Below are positions 1-10,441 of a stretch of 64,000 nucleotides of DNA, piece by piece. Every line of letters begins with the position of its first letter. Position 1 is the stretch's first letter. A program made the position numbers and the translations under genes. Below the pieces are notes generated by a model, which did not search any database, was not told the origin of the DNA, and saw nothing but the letters and a program-made list of their open reading frames with translations. Source of the stretch: Talpa occidentalis (lineage: Eukaryota > Chordata > Mammalia > Eulipotyphla > Talpidae); assembly GCF_014898055.3 (NCBI RefSeq), contig NW_023605305.1:110642734-110706733 (forward strand), in the 5' to 3' direction.

Positions 1-426
1 GTCCTGCTGGGTGTCTGAGTCCCCTGGGAGGGTAAGAGCTGCTGAGGATTCCTCTCAGCTTCAGCAGCAGATATGCCCCCTCAGACAGCAGAATGGGGAC
101 AGCTGTCCAAACCCCTGTTTTGAATCCATGAGGCATGGCGGGGTGGGGGGGGCACATCTTAGCCAGTCCAGCTATTCAGCCACCAGCCCTCACATAGAAA
201 CGTGATTTGAATAACATTTCTTCTTTGTGTGACATTTTTCAACTTATCAGATGCATTTGCTTCTAATTTCTTATTAGTCTGTGAGTTAGTGTTCCCAAGA
301 GTCAGTGCAAGCCATGGAGCATGTGCCCCCTTGCACAATGGGTGTCCACCAACGGCCACCCCCTTGGTCACGTAATTGTGCAAATAGTATTTTGAGCTCA
401 ATTCTGGTGAGTGCCTAGTCACACAT
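1..426. other. Unique non-coding sequence
   Basis: No repeat family, exon or splice-flanked reading frame was recognised here. The stretch from about 200 to 420 is AT-rich single-copy-looking sequence. The short open frames have no recognisable protein character. Confidence 0.4.
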
Positions 427-431
427 GACAA

Positions 432-514
<83 letters not shown>

Positions 515-553
515 GGGAGAGAGGGAGAGAGAGACAGACAGACAGACAGACAT
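427..553. repeat. Compound microsatellite (TA)n-(GA)n-(GACA)n
   Basis: An alternating TA run of about 45 bases passes directly into a GA run broken by a few GGGA variants. It ends in five GACA units. All three blocks abut with no unique spacer. Such compound arrays are usually length-polymorphic. The open frame across it on the minus strand is only the translated repeat (Ser-Leu and Ile-Tyr runs). Confidence 0.95.
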
Positions 554-837
554 GTACCAATCATCACCTCTGGGAAGCTTCACCTAGATCTTCCTGGTAG
601 GGTGAAAGGTTTGCCCGAGAGAGGAGTTTCAAACTTCCAGTCCTACACATCCCATCTTTTCTTCCCCTGGCACACATCATTTTGCCTGCTGCCCGCTCTT
701 CCATTCTGGCACAGCTACCACCTTCTCCTTCTAAAATCACCCCAATACTCTGGTTTCTCTTCAGATCATATAAATCTTTCACCTTTTACTAAAATCACCC
801 CAAATCAACAATGATCACTTCTGCTTCACACCTTTGG
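554..837. other. Unrecognised non-coding sequence
   Basis: Pyrimidine-rich sequence with no repeat family or exon signal that I recognise. Confidence 0.35.
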
Positions 838-880
838 AAGTGTGTGCATGAGTGTGCATGTGTGTGTGTGTGTGCATGAG
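838..880. repeat. Imperfect (TG)n tract
   Basis: TG dinucleotides interrupted by CATGAG and CATG units. It is a short degenerate microsatellite next to a MIR copy. Confidence 0.8.
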
Positions 881-889
881 GAAAACAAC

Positions 890-1055
890 TCTGTACTGGA
901 ACTGGGGTGAGAAAACTGCATTTGGATTTCTAGCTGGGCTACTTGTTAATAGAGGGAAGACACTGCTTAATATTTCTGAACCTTTGTTTCTTCATTGATA
1001 AAAAGCAGGTAATAAACACTATTCCCAGGGGTCCAGTTAGGATTAAATAGGCGCT
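890..1055 (+). repeat. MIR SINE relic, plus orientation
   Basis: The stretch follows the usual MIR order. It has a tail of the 'ctgggctacttgttaa' kind, then a degenerate core ending in 'tttgtttcttcattgataaaa' and 'taggattaaatag'. The last two correspond to the MIR 'cctcatctgtaaaatg' and 'ggattaaatga' landmarks. It is an old, highly diverged copy. Confidence 0.7.
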
Positions 1056-1084
1056 CTCTCAATCTGATTTAATGCTGAGTCAGT

Positions 1085-1455
1085 TCAGTCTCCTGTGGTC
1101 AAGGATTTTATCTTCTTCAGTTGTATCGTGGCTTATTCCCTCTCCAAGCAAAACTCCATCCACAACTTTTCATGGTTTCCCTCCCCCAGGCTTCTTTCAG
1201 TGCATCGTGGTTTGAGTCTGTCTTTCCACGGACTGCAAGGACCTGGAGGCAGAGCCATGCCTTAGCCACTCCATCCCGGGGCATGCACCCCCCTCATCTT
1301 CCTTGTTGCATTGGGTACAACCTTCTATGGCTGTGGATAATTGTTTACAGGTTTGTCTTCTTAAGAGTGCTTTAGAAGCTTGCTCTTTGCATTTAAATAT
1401 CTTTGGGGCCATGTGCAATGCCTGGCATGTAGTAGGTCCTCAAAAAAAAAAAAAT
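1085..1455 (+). repeat. L2 LINE 3' end relic, plus orientation
   Basis: A pyrimidine-rich part precedes 'ggactgcaaggacctggagg' (the L2 'gactgtgagctccttgaggg' landmark). The end, 'tgcctggcatgtagtaggtc', matches the conserved L2 terminus. A run of A follows at 1441-1453. Confidence 0.7.
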
Positions 1456-2130
1456 GAAGAGAAGAGTGACCAGGGATGGCCAAAGAAGTTTAGCATCTGC
1501 CTCCTTTCTACCATAGTTCCTGGTTTCTTTTGAATGTTGTGCATATGGCCACATAATACATTCCTAATCTGTTGAAAGCAATGCATTCTCCTCAATGCTG
1601 TGCTTGGATTCAGCTGGAAATAGACAGCTCTTTGGTGAGGCACCAAGAATAAAACCACCAAATTCTTTTCCCTTTGGTTACTTTGAAAAATGTCTGTGTT
1701 TGCTCCAATTCTGCAGCTGGCCACACAGAGGAGGTGGTGGCACATCTGGACTCAGACCACCACTGGCTTTGTTGGCTAATGGTCTTGAGATAAACATCCA
1801 ACCAAGTCTTACAGAACCGCTTATTCAGTTGGCAGCTAATTTAAGTCCTTTCCTTGTGCTTCTTCATTTCGTTCGTCTTCTCAGTATATGATATTATCTC
1901 TCATCAGGTAGAGGATGCCGGAAAAGATAAAACTGAAATTCATCCCTTTACATCCAAATCAGTAACTTAGAATTTGGATAGAGAAATGAAAAAAAAAAAT
2001 GGCTAAAATGGAAGGTTTTGATGGAGTTTTCTGCTTCATTCTATGGCTTCCCTATTGGTGAGCGCATGGTCTTCTACAGTCTGCTGAAATTTCTGTGCAA
2101 TTGATGCTGCACCAGGATCCCTACGCAACT
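1456..2130. other. Unrecognised non-coding sequence
   Basis: No repeat family or exon was recognised. A short poly-A tract lies at 1989-1999. The open frames here do not show codon structure or splice flanks. Confidence 0.35.
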
Positions 2131-2420
2131 TCCCTTTTTTATTTTATTATTTTATATAATTCTTACATCATTTTTCATTTTTGCACAATGTAAGCATTTT
2201 CATTTTGGTTATATTCCCCATACAATTGCACCCCTCCCCCATACAATTGCACCCTGTGTGTCTCTGGTTTATAGTTACTTGTTGATTTTGATTTTTTCTT
2301 TATTATAATCATGCTCAGTGAAATAAGCCAGAAAGAAAAAGAAACATACCGGATGGTCTCACTCATAGCAGGAATTTAGAAAACCTAAATAAGGGACCAG
2401 GAAAAAGACCAAGAGACAAC
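2131..2420 (+). repeat. L1 3'-end fragment, with a short tandem duplication
   Basis: The segment from about 2310 reads 'atgctcagtgaaataagcca' and then an A-rich stretch with 'tctcactcat'. This is the well-known 3' part of older mammalian L1 elements. An AT-rich, TTTTATTTT-rich piece precedes it. Within it, an 18-base unit beginning CCCCATACAATTGC occurs at 2216-2233 and again at 2237-2254 (period 21). Confidence 0.65.
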
Positions 2421-2580
2421 TTTCCTTTTGAAAGCCAGTTCCGAACCTCCAGCTTCCCAATGGGTAATTCTCCATGAATATTGACATTTTAAATGTAAGA
2501 CAACCAAATCTAAATCTTCATGCTCATACTCCTCATTTACAGTAACCATGTTCCCCTCCTACCCCACCTTTGCTCAACAG
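2421..2580. other. Unrecognised non-coding sequence
   Basis: Short AT-rich stretch with no recognised repeat or exon. Confidence 0.3.
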
Positions 2581-3440
2581 CAGCAGCCCCATTTAGGACC
2601 ACTTGCTTCACAGAGTAGTTCTGTAGCTACTTTCTCTTGTAAACATCTCTCTTAAACTTGTTTCTCCACACATTCCTTTTTCTGTTACAGGAACCACCAT
2701 TTCTTCATTCACCAGTTCCAAAGCTCAACTCATCAGCAAACTTTCCTTTCTCCCGCGCCTTCTATCCAGCCTTCTGCTTCAGTAACATCTCTTGAAAACA
2801 CTTCCCATTCTCACCTCTGTGGTCCTAATTGAGGTCATAGAACAATCTCCCAACCAATGTCCTATATTTATCTCTCGTCTCCCAATGTCTATTCTCCACG
2901 CCCTGCCCCATTTAACTTCTAAAAGCTCTGCTCTGGCCACAGCATCCTGCTTAAAGGGCCCAGTGGTGAACCAGTTGTCCGGTCAGCCAGTAGGACTGTC
3001 CACCCTGCAGGCCAGGCCCCGTCCCCTTCCTATGCCCCTCACTGAGTCTGCATTGCAGGCAAACAGCTCCTCCAAGGCAGTGCCTGCTCTGTGCCTCCCT
3101 GAGGCCACGCTAGGCTCAAACTCTGGTACCACGCATCCCCCATGGGCTCCTCTGCTATCTTTTCTGCTGCTCCTGTTGCTTGGAGTCCTTCCTGTTATCT
3201 TTCAACACACCCTATTTTCAGGCCAGCTTTACTGGGGAGCTTCTACTGTTTCCCAATGGACAAGTTCTGTCCCTCTCCATCCCTCAAGTCATCTCCTAAC
3301 GCTCCCTTGGGACAGCTATGTTCTTTTACCCTCCAGCCTAGAGGGCTAACGACTGAAGGCAGAAAAGCGTCCTGTTCCTCTTTATTGTATCCAGGTGACC
3401 AAGCAGTTACAGGTACCGCCACCTCTAAGAGCCGGTGACC
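2581..3440 (+). repeat. Probable diverged L2-like sequence
   Basis: A long C/T-rich stretch contains phrases typical of L2 3' regions, such as 'cttctgcttcagtaacatct' and 'tctgctctggccacagcatc'. It gives open frames of up to 185 aa on the plus strand. These look like translated pyrimidine-rich repeat: leucine-, proline- and serine-rich with no domain. The family assignment is tentative. Confidence 0.4.
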
Positions 3441-3646
3441 ATGCGGACAAGTCTCCTTCTTCCTATGCTTCTTAATTGCTCCATCTGAGACGAGATGGCT
3501 AAAGTATCTTCCAAGTCTGACATTTCTTGAGTTTAAGCGATTCCAAAGTTTTCTGCTAAGCGAGTACTTTGTTCTGCTGAACTGGCTTCACCAAGTTCCT
3601 AGAGCCTAATGCTGCTTCTCAGTTTGCTGTCAGGGTGACGTGTGCT
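3441..3646. other. Unrecognised non-coding sequence
   Basis: No recognised feature. Confidence 0.3.
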
Positions 3647-3937
3647 CCCTGGTGGAATTTTTTTTAAAGATTTATTTATTTATACAAGAACTGGGGTACA
3701 GGCCAGATGTGCAGGAGGATGAGAGGATTCACCAGAGACAGAGCGGGGAACAGAACAGGCAGACTGACGAAATAGACTGCTGAGGGGAGCAGTGGGCACG
3801 ACAGGAGAGATTTGCTACGCCATGTGGGACCCTCGCCGGTTGGCTGGGATCGAACCGGTGCTGCAGAGGCTGTGGAAAGCTTCACTGCTCGGTGCTCAAC
3901 CGCCTGCATCACCAGGGGAGGCCCCCTGGTGGAATTT
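3647..3937 (-). mobile_element. tRNA-derived CHR-like SINE, copy 1
   Basis: In plus-strand reading the element starts with its tail (TTTTTAAAGATTTATTTATT) and ends with the complement of its head (ACCAGGGGAGGCC), so it lies on the minus strand. The SINE body is 3661-3923. A perfect 14-bp target-site duplication, CCCTGGTGGAATTT, flanks it at 3647-3660 and 3924-3937. The B-box region is visible as the complement of GGTTCGATCCC. It is a standard L1-mobilised, non-autonomous retroposon with no coding capacity. Confidence 0.92.
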
Positions 3938-4212
3938 AATCGCATGGAGATTTGCATAGTGGACAGACTGTTTGCTGATGATTTGAAAATGCTGCAAATC
4001 CATCTCTCATTTGGGTTCCAAATGAAAAGATGTTTAAAAAAATATTTAACTGATTCATAAGAACACGATCCTTATAAGCCTTTAAGTTAAAAATTATTTC
4101 TTTGAAAAAATCATCGATAAATGAAAAGAAAATGCTGGTGTTTTTCCCAGTCTAGGGATATATAATGCAGAGAGCAATTTACAAAAGAGTATGCTCTTTC
4201 CTTAAAGTGAAG
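3938..4212. other. AT-rich unrecognised sequence
   Basis: No repeat family or exon recognised. Confidence 0.3.
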
Positions 4213-4260
4213 AAGGAGGAGTTATTTATTTATTAAAAAAAAAAAAAACAACAAAAAAAC
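4213..4260. repeat. TTTA / poly-A low-complexity tract
   Basis: TTATTTATTTATT runs straight into A-rich sequence with CAACAAAA interruptions. It resembles a retroposon tail, but no SINE body or duplication is attached. Confidence 0.7.
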
Positions 4261-5119
4261 AGCCTTCAAGCTTTGCTCCTGAAGGGATGACAATCCTGGC
4301 TGGGGCTCTGCTTGATGACTGGCCGGGAAGAAGCAGTTAGTGGCTCATGAAGAAAATGCCCTGTTGAGTGGTGAGTGCTCTGATTTTGTCTCGCTCCTCC
4401 CAGCATGGAAGGGAAATGAATGGAGGGGCCACTTGCTGCCTCTTGTCCACTCTGACGGGCTGCCCAGCTCTCCTGCCCTTTCCTGGGCTGGTCGTCCATT
4501 CTGTGGATTTCAGTGGTTCACAAGCTCCAAAAATGAGAGAAACTTCCTACACCAGGTGATCTCCACACAGATGCCGGCTTCACCTGAATAGACGGGGGGC
4601 TGCAAGGCAGAGCCACGGAACTGGCCCAGATAGTTGTGCTGGGAGGCTGGGGGCGCTGGGGGAGAAGACTGGCAACTGTGTCTTTGGAGAAACATTGCAG
4701 AAGGGAGGGAGCAGGATCATTCCAACCTTACAGGGAGTGGCGCCAAGAGATCTTCTGGACTCTTTGACTTGAGATTGGATCAGCGAACCAGGGTCACTGA
4801 CTGTTATTGGTGGGGGGCGCGGGAATGTTAGAGGAGGTGGAAAGACAGCCTCCTGCTTCCTCTCTTCCATCTCCCTCACCACATTTTGAGAGTGGTTGAG
4901 GGTCATTTCTTCTTCTACTCTTGGCTTCCATCCTCTCTCAGTATAACCAAGCTGCTGTCTTCCGTTGTAAAGACTCAGAGGAATTTTGTGGCTCCTCAGT
5001 TCCCCAAGGAGGTAGAATTGAGGCCGCAGCAGAGAAAGGCTTTGGCAGAAGCCAGGGCCTCTGCTGGCATCGCCCAGACTGGGTCGCGTGGACTGCAAGG
5101 GACATCAGGTATCAAGTCC
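4261..5119. other. Unrecognised non-coding sequence
   Basis: Moderately GC-rich, apparently unique DNA. Several overlapping open frames up to 172 aa exist on both strands. None has a recognisable domain, and none is bounded by convincing splice sites with conserved reading frame. Confidence 0.35.
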
Positions 5120-5290
5120 AGAGGTTTCGTGCGTCAGAATCACCTGGAGAGTTTGCTAAACCACAGACTGAAGGGCCACCTCCAGGGTTTCTGATTTAAC
5201 AGGTCTAAGTGGGGTGCTGAGAATCTACCTGTCTCACCAACTGCCAGGTGCTGCTGCTGCTGGTCTAGAGGCTTCGTTTTGAGACCCACC
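5120..5290 (+). mobile_element. MER5A-type hAT-Charlie MITE, plus orientation
   Basis: Landmarks in order are 'gcgtcagaatcacctggaga', 'gtttctgatttaacaggtct', 'gctgagaatctacctgtct' and 'gctgctgctgctggtctaga'. These match the MER5A consensus along most of its length. It is a fossil DNA transposon with no coding capacity. Confidence 0.85.
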
Positions 5291-5734
5291 AACCAAGTCC
5301 AATCCTTGCAGTTTAAAGAGGAGAGAGCTGACCTTGGGGAGGCTAAGTGATGGGGTGTGCAGTGCCTGGCATTGCTCTGCCAGGCACCTTTAAGAAGAAA
5401 GAGCCTGAGGCTACACACTTGGTTACTGATGAGTCCTGGCTGCTTTTATGCTGATGAAAATTCCATTCAATTGACTGTGAGTTTTATCTTCCTTAGGGCA
5501 CAAATCCCACTATCAGGGAACATTTGGATAGTTAATTAGCTTGATGTCTAGTTTCTGGGCATCGTGTAGACTTGACCCTAAAGCACTTAAAATGTTCGTG
5601 ATAGAAATATGCAGCCGGAAGCACTGGCAGGTACAGGCACCTGTGGATCGTTGGTCTTAATCCAGGACAGAGTGGGAACAGAAACCACTGGCATGAATTC
5701 TTAAAATGAATGAGGTGAGAGTGTATTTCTCATC
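5291..5734. other. Unrecognised non-coding sequence
   Basis: No firm repeat or exon. The stretch near 5310-5350 (GAGCTGACCTTGGGGAGGC) faintly resembles MIR in minus orientation but is too short to call. Confidence 0.3.
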
Positions 5735-5895
5735 GTGACCATTTATTGGACATAACTGTCTCATTAACTGTCACACACCTGGAGATACACCTATTGTTCC
5801 CGCCATATAGATGAGGAAGCAGAAGCAGGAAGTGTGAGTAACTTGATGGTAGAGGTGGAACTCGGGGCCTGGCTTCTGTCTCCAGCGCTGTCTCT
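5735..5895 (-). repeat. MIR SINE relic, minus orientation
   Basis: Contains 'atagatgaggaagcagaagc', 'gtgagtaacttgatggtaga' and 'ggtggaactcggggcctggc'. These are the reversed MIR landmarks (acatgaggaaactgaggc, agtaacttgcccaagg, tggaatttgaacccagg). Confidence 0.75.
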
Positions 5896-7079
5896 CCCCA
5901 CCCTCCATTTCATGGCCAAAAGCACGAAGAGGGATCAAGAACCCTTTGTCTCACAAGAGCTTGGTGCTTAGACACCCGGGGCTGTGTGGCGGGTCTGGCC
6001 AGTGCTCTCTGTATTTGAGGTCCTGTGTCTATTACTTTGGAGGTGGCAGATCAGATGCTTTCTGTGGTCCCAGGAGGCCAGGAGCCAGCCTGAGAGCCTG
6101 AAGGACTGGCTCTCCTAGGTGGGGTGGGGGAGCCTCATATGTGCTGGATCACTGGAAGGCACCCCACGCCTTTGCTGATCAGCTGGATGTCATGCCCCTT
6201 CCTCAGCCTGGGGCACATTTCCAGCTGATCTGGCCACTCCCAAGCCAGGAGCCTCAGAGACAGATGCCCCATAGGCGCTTACCTCAATGTGGCCAGGACA
6301 GAAAGCTGCTCCCTTGGAAAAACCGTTATTGGGTCCGGACGCTGAGCTGAGTTTGGGTCCAGCATGCCATCTAGTCCCCTGGACTGCACGACCAAGGGCC
6401 AGGACTCTGTGGAGGACAAGGCTGGTATTAGATGGGCATGTCACCACATTCTCCAGCAGAGGGACCACTGTCCCCTAGGCAGGAGGGGGGAATATGTTAA
6501 TAGGACAAACCCCATTCCCCTGGGGTCTGGAGTTTTACCAGCATCAGGAGCTAGAGGCCAGATATTGAAATTTCCGGGGTCCTGACCTTGTACAGACCTA
6601 TGGTGGCACCTGTCTGTCACTCTTGTGCCAAAGCTCTTGGTTTCTGCCTGGACACCATCCCTGGGAGACCCGATGCCCAAGGCAGGGGCTTCTATGCTCA
6701 CACCAGACTCCTGCTGACCCCCATACAGCATCAAAATGGACTAACTCTGTATGTTACACACACTGAGATGTCATAGACCCAGCTCTGGAGCAACATGACA
6801 AAGATAAACTGTAGAAGCAAAAGTCCTGACAACTGAGGACAAACGGGTGCTTTGATGAAGATCCAGATGAGTAATGGCAACAAGTACGTCCACCTGACCA
6901 CTGGGCAGATGCCAAGACTCATGCAGCACGAGGACAGGAATCCCAGAGAACCATGCCGTAAGTTAAGTTTTAGGAATCAGAAGCCATGGAGATGATAAAA
7001 TAGAGAAAACAATTCTGTTCAGTTTTAGGTTTTAGTTCTTGAAGCAATAGAAAGTTTCTATTCTCATTCCTATAAGCCA
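5896..7079. other. Unrecognised non-coding sequence
   Basis: About 1.2 kb without a recognised repeat, exon or regulatory signature. Short open frames on both strands overlap each other and look like chance frames in GC-rich DNA. Confidence 0.35.
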
Positions 7080-7148
7080 CGCACACACATACACACGCAC
7101 ACACACACACACACACATAGGTGCTTCATTCATTCATTCATTCATTCA
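7080..7148. repeat. (CA)n microsatellite followed by (ATTC)n
   Basis: An imperfect CA run (7081-7119) is followed after a few bases by six ATTC units (about 7126-7148). The ATTC block is the usual start of an L2 copy in reverse orientation, which continues immediately downstream. Confidence 0.9.
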
Positions 7149-7590
7149 ATAATGTTTCCCGAGTACCTGCTATACTCCAAGCCATGTTTGAGGTTCTGGG
7201 CAGCAGTGAATAGACAGATATGGTCTCTACCCTCACGGAACTTACAGTCTTGTGTAAATAAACATGACATCTTCAGATTCTTTATATCCAGGAAGAAAAC
7301 AAGGAGGGCATGATGACCCAGAGGTAGTAGGGTAGAGTAGGGAGGGGCCGCTTAGGATGCTAGTGCAGGGTTCTCGGAGGAAGTGGTCTTCAAGTTGAGA
7401 TCTGAAGGATGAACAGCAATGAGGGCGAGAGTTTTGCAGACAGAAGGAACAGCACATGGAAAGGCCCCAGGAATGAGATGTAGGAAATGCATTGGAAAGT
7501 TGGAAGGATCTAGCTAGGAGCTGGCTAGGGATGCAGCCAGGAACTGACTTTATCCTAAAGGCAAGGAGAAGGGAGTATGAATTAGACTCA
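7126..7590 (-). repeat. L2 LINE 3' part, minus orientation
   Basis: After the ATTCATTC start come 'cgagtacctgctatactcca', 'ctctaccctcacggaactta', 'gaaggatgaacagcaatgag' and 'ggaacagcacatggaaaggc'. All are recognisable L2 3'-end phrases read in reverse. A 184-aa minus-strand open frame overlapping the start arises inside this relic. Confidence 0.8.
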
Positions 7591-7694
7591 GTAGCTTTAG
7601 GCATCTTTGATTTCCCTCCTCCATAGGCACAGATGATATCGCTAAGGTCTCCTCCACTCTCATCCTCTGTGAGATTGTGGGTGTACACGTTGTC
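7591..7694. other. Unrecognised non-coding sequence
   Basis: No recognised feature. Confidence 0.3.
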
Positions 7695-8110
7695 AGTCTG
7701 CACCCCCACTGGGTACTCGAGGAACACTTTCCTTGCCAAACACTGAAATTCATTTATTTCATGACTTGAACACTTAAACTTGCAGAACCTGTGCATGCCA
7801 CGTGTTAGGCGCCAAGGACAAAGAAGATTAAGACATAAAATTTAATTGCCAAGAGCAAATTCTCTAGAAGTGAGGAAAGGCAAACATGTGAGCAAGCATT
7901 TAAAGTACGATGTGATAAGTATGTACACTTGACAAGATATGGAAACATAGAGAAGGAAGGATGTGTTTTATCTGACCAGATTAACCAGAGACATATTTAT
8001 AGAGGAAGTAACATCTGAATGGGGTTCTTAAGGTTCTAACTGGACAAAAGGATGGAAAGACATTACAGATCCCCAGAGTTCAAGAACTGGCTAGAGGTTT
8101 AACAGGTTTA
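7695..8110 (-). repeat. Second diverged L2-like fragment, minus orientation
   Basis: The phrases 'cacgtgttaggcgccaagga', 'tacgatgtgataagtatgta' and 'gaagtaacatctgaatgggg' follow the order of a reversed L2 3' region (tgctaggtgctggggata, gtgataagtgctat, aggtgacatttgagctg). It is older or more diverged than its neighbour. Confidence 0.55.
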
Positions 8111-8959
8111 GTCAGGGGCTTGAGGGGAGGGTGAGGAGTATGTGATAGGCCTAAAGTACCAGTAGGTGCTCATGAGCCCACCTGTGGAGGGGCCACTGAT
8201 GGTAATGTCCTGTGTCACACAAAAAGCCTCTACTTTTAATCTATGCAATAAGCAGGGAAGTAAGACTGACTCGCTGCAAATATTCTGGATATTTGACAAA
8301 GCAGGAAGGTTTTCAGTCTTGATGACTGGAGGAGAAAGTTGATCTAAGTAAATAATTCCACAACTCCTAGGCAGATCTGCTTTCTTGAGGTATTGGCTCT
8401 AAGTCAACCACAGTCGGTTTCCTAGCCCTGTGCAGGCAAACTCTGGATCCCTCCCTGGTGTCCTCTGACTACAACCTGCCTTGGTGAAGGCCAGGGCCCT
8501 CTGCGTCACATGTCTGCCTGCAATCTGAGACACTGGCTACCATTTCCCAAACCTTTGGCCTTCCTTACTCGGGGAAGGAAAAGGTGATTTGCCGCCTGAG
8601 GCAGCAATTCCCTCTCTGAAATACTGAAACACAAAATGACTTTCAGAGAAATTGCTGTCATTGTTTTTAGTGCCTTGCTGGTGAAGGTTGGGGCTCTAAA
8701 ATTAAATCCAATTTGAATATCACCAATTTCTAATGCAAGGATATTAGGGACAAACAACCCAAATACAAACCTATTTTTAAATCCCTGACTGTTCTCTTGG
8801 GGTAATCACTTAATCAGACAGTGCTCACACTTCTGACAATGCAGGGAAATAAGTTCCAGCTCATCTCAGGACCATATTCTCTTTGTCTTTATTGGGCACA
8901 ATGGAATCTGGTTGAAATCTAGACCTGGGCAACCTGGGCCTGGCCTGGGTCTCTTGCTC
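8111..8959. other. Unrecognised non-coding sequence
   Basis: No repeat family, splice-flanked exon or CpG cluster recognised. Confidence 0.35.
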
Positions 8960-9142
8960 TTCAACAGTGGTTCTCAAGGGTGGTCCACAGTAATACCAGA
9001 AATCTCAGAACTAGTTAGAAATATGGATTCTTTGGCTTCACCATAGACCTATCAAATCAAAAATTGTATGAGTAAAACCCTGCAATCCATATATTAACGA
9101 GTCCTGCAGATGATGCAGGTTAAGAACCATGGCTCTAGAGGA
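8960..9142 (-). mobile_element. MER5-type hAT-Charlie MITE, minus orientation
   Basis: It begins 'caacagtggttctcaagggt' and ends 'ttaagaaccatggctctaga'. The ends form the near-complementary termini of MER5. 'tagttagaaatatggattct' and 'gagtcctgcagatgatgcag' match internal MER5A landmarks in reverse. Confidence 0.7.
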
Positions 9143-9584
9143 TAGCATACCCATGGGGTGAGGACAAGGGAGGTGCCTACCCAGAATGAGTCTTCTGTGG
9201 TGGGCCACGGCTTGACTGTAACTTATCACACTATCATCAACGCTGTGTCTAGACCATGCTCCCTGGACCTGTGATTCAGAACCTCCTTCCAACCAGCCCT
9301 AGTCTGCCAGAACTGGATGTTCTTTTGAAGACCTCCTGAGGTCTGTGTTGGGGTTGCTTCAGTGTTTCATTAAGTTTCTTAAGATCTCAAAGGTATTTCG
9401 GTCAATTTCAGCCAAGAAAATTAGATTTAGGGCAAAGTGTGCCAAATCCAATCAAGAATTAGTTCCCGGAAACTGCCCCTGCTGGACGTTCATTAGGGAG
9501 TGATGGGCATCAGCCATAGTCACGGAGAGTCTACCTTCCGGCTCCTACTTCCTTCTGCCCTCCTTTCCTCAAATCCTTAAATCC
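9143..9584. other. Unrecognised non-coding sequence
   Basis: No recognised feature. Confidence 0.3.
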
Positions 9585-9715
9585 TAGTCAAACCCCAGAT
9601 TAACTGGGGAGCTTTACAAACCTCTGATGCCTCACCCACCTCCCAAGATTCTGATTTAACTGGCTTGGAGAACCCCCTGGTTCCCAGCATTTGATAATGC
9701 TTGCTAGGGTGTCAA
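9585..9715 (+). mobile_element. MER5A-type MITE fragment, plus orientation
   Basis: 'caaaccccagattaactggg', 'aagattctgatttaactggc' and 'gataatgcttgctagggtgt' follow the MER5A order. The ends are worn away. Confidence 0.6.
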
Positions 9716-10253
9716 AGAAAAGTCAGGGTTGAGCATCATAGCTGTATGGGATGATTGGCAAACTTGGCATTGACTTTGATGAGATAACAATCAAGAGGAC
9801 CTATGAAGCAGTTAATATATTTTAGAAACTATAAAGTACATGCGTGCTCACATTATAGGCAACAGGATGGTTGAGGACAAAACTTTCAGACTCTGAGGCT
9901 TGTTTCATTCTCCCCTGCCCCCGCCCCCCGCCCACCCCAGTTGTTTGTGTATAATTTATGTTTGTGAATTGGAATTTTCACTATTTGCACGCCACTTAAA
10001 TGTCAGTCGGTGTTGAAGCTACGGTTAGCTCAGTATAATTAAGCTCAAGGATTTGTTGACATTTTTAAGAACAAAGATTTGAGGGCGCTTGACCAAAAAG
10101 AGCTCTTGGACCAGTCTTCTCATGTCTCTGAAGCAACAGCTAGTCTAAGAGCAGCTGATACCACAGCTGATACCTTTCTCCTAGCTTCTGCTCTGTGGAG
10201 TTTTGTGAGTGGGAAAACTGACTAGGAATGACAGCCATTAAGAATATGTTGCA
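9716..10253. other. Unrecognised non-coding sequence
   Basis: No firm call. A C-rich tract lies at 9913-9939. A motif CCAAAAAGAGCTCTTGGACC at 10093-10112 is loosely repeated in inverted orientation near 10631-10660, outside the hairpin described next. Confidence 0.3.
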
Positions 10254-10441
10254 GGTTTCTCCCACTATGGGAAGTAGAACATTCCTATTTTAGTATGACT
10301 TGGTAGGTTACTTTGGGGGTCTGGGAATGTTCAAGACTTTTTCCATAAAACTTAATGGCAATAGTGTCCCCAGACCCCTCCCAAAAAACCTACCTAATCA
10401 TACCAAATAGGCACATTCTACTTTTGGATAGCAGGGAAACC
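10254..10441. repeat. Long imperfect inverted repeat (hairpin)
   Basis: The left arm (10254-10326) and the reverse complement of the right arm (10366-10441) run in parallel over about 73-76 bases. Corresponding pieces are GGTTTCTCCC/GGTTTCCCTG, GTAGAACATTCCTATTTT/GTAGAATGTGCCTATTT, GTATGACTTGGTAGGTT/GTATGATTAGGTAGGTT and GGGGGTCTGGGA/GGGGTCTGGGGA. A loop of about 39 bases (10327-10365) separates the arms. I do not recognise the family. A palindromic MITE is the likeliest explanation, but no flanking duplication was found. A structured RNA is possible but unsupported. Confidence 0.75.

Noticed and set aside
159..560. Minus-strand 133-aa frame with Ser-Leu and Ile-Tyr repeats
   Set aside because: Direct translation of the compound microsatellite.
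2792..3349. 185-aa plus-strand open frame
   Set aside because: It lies in pyrimidine-rich, L2-like sequence. The leucine-rich stretch is a by-product of CT-rich DNA, not a convincing membrane protein.
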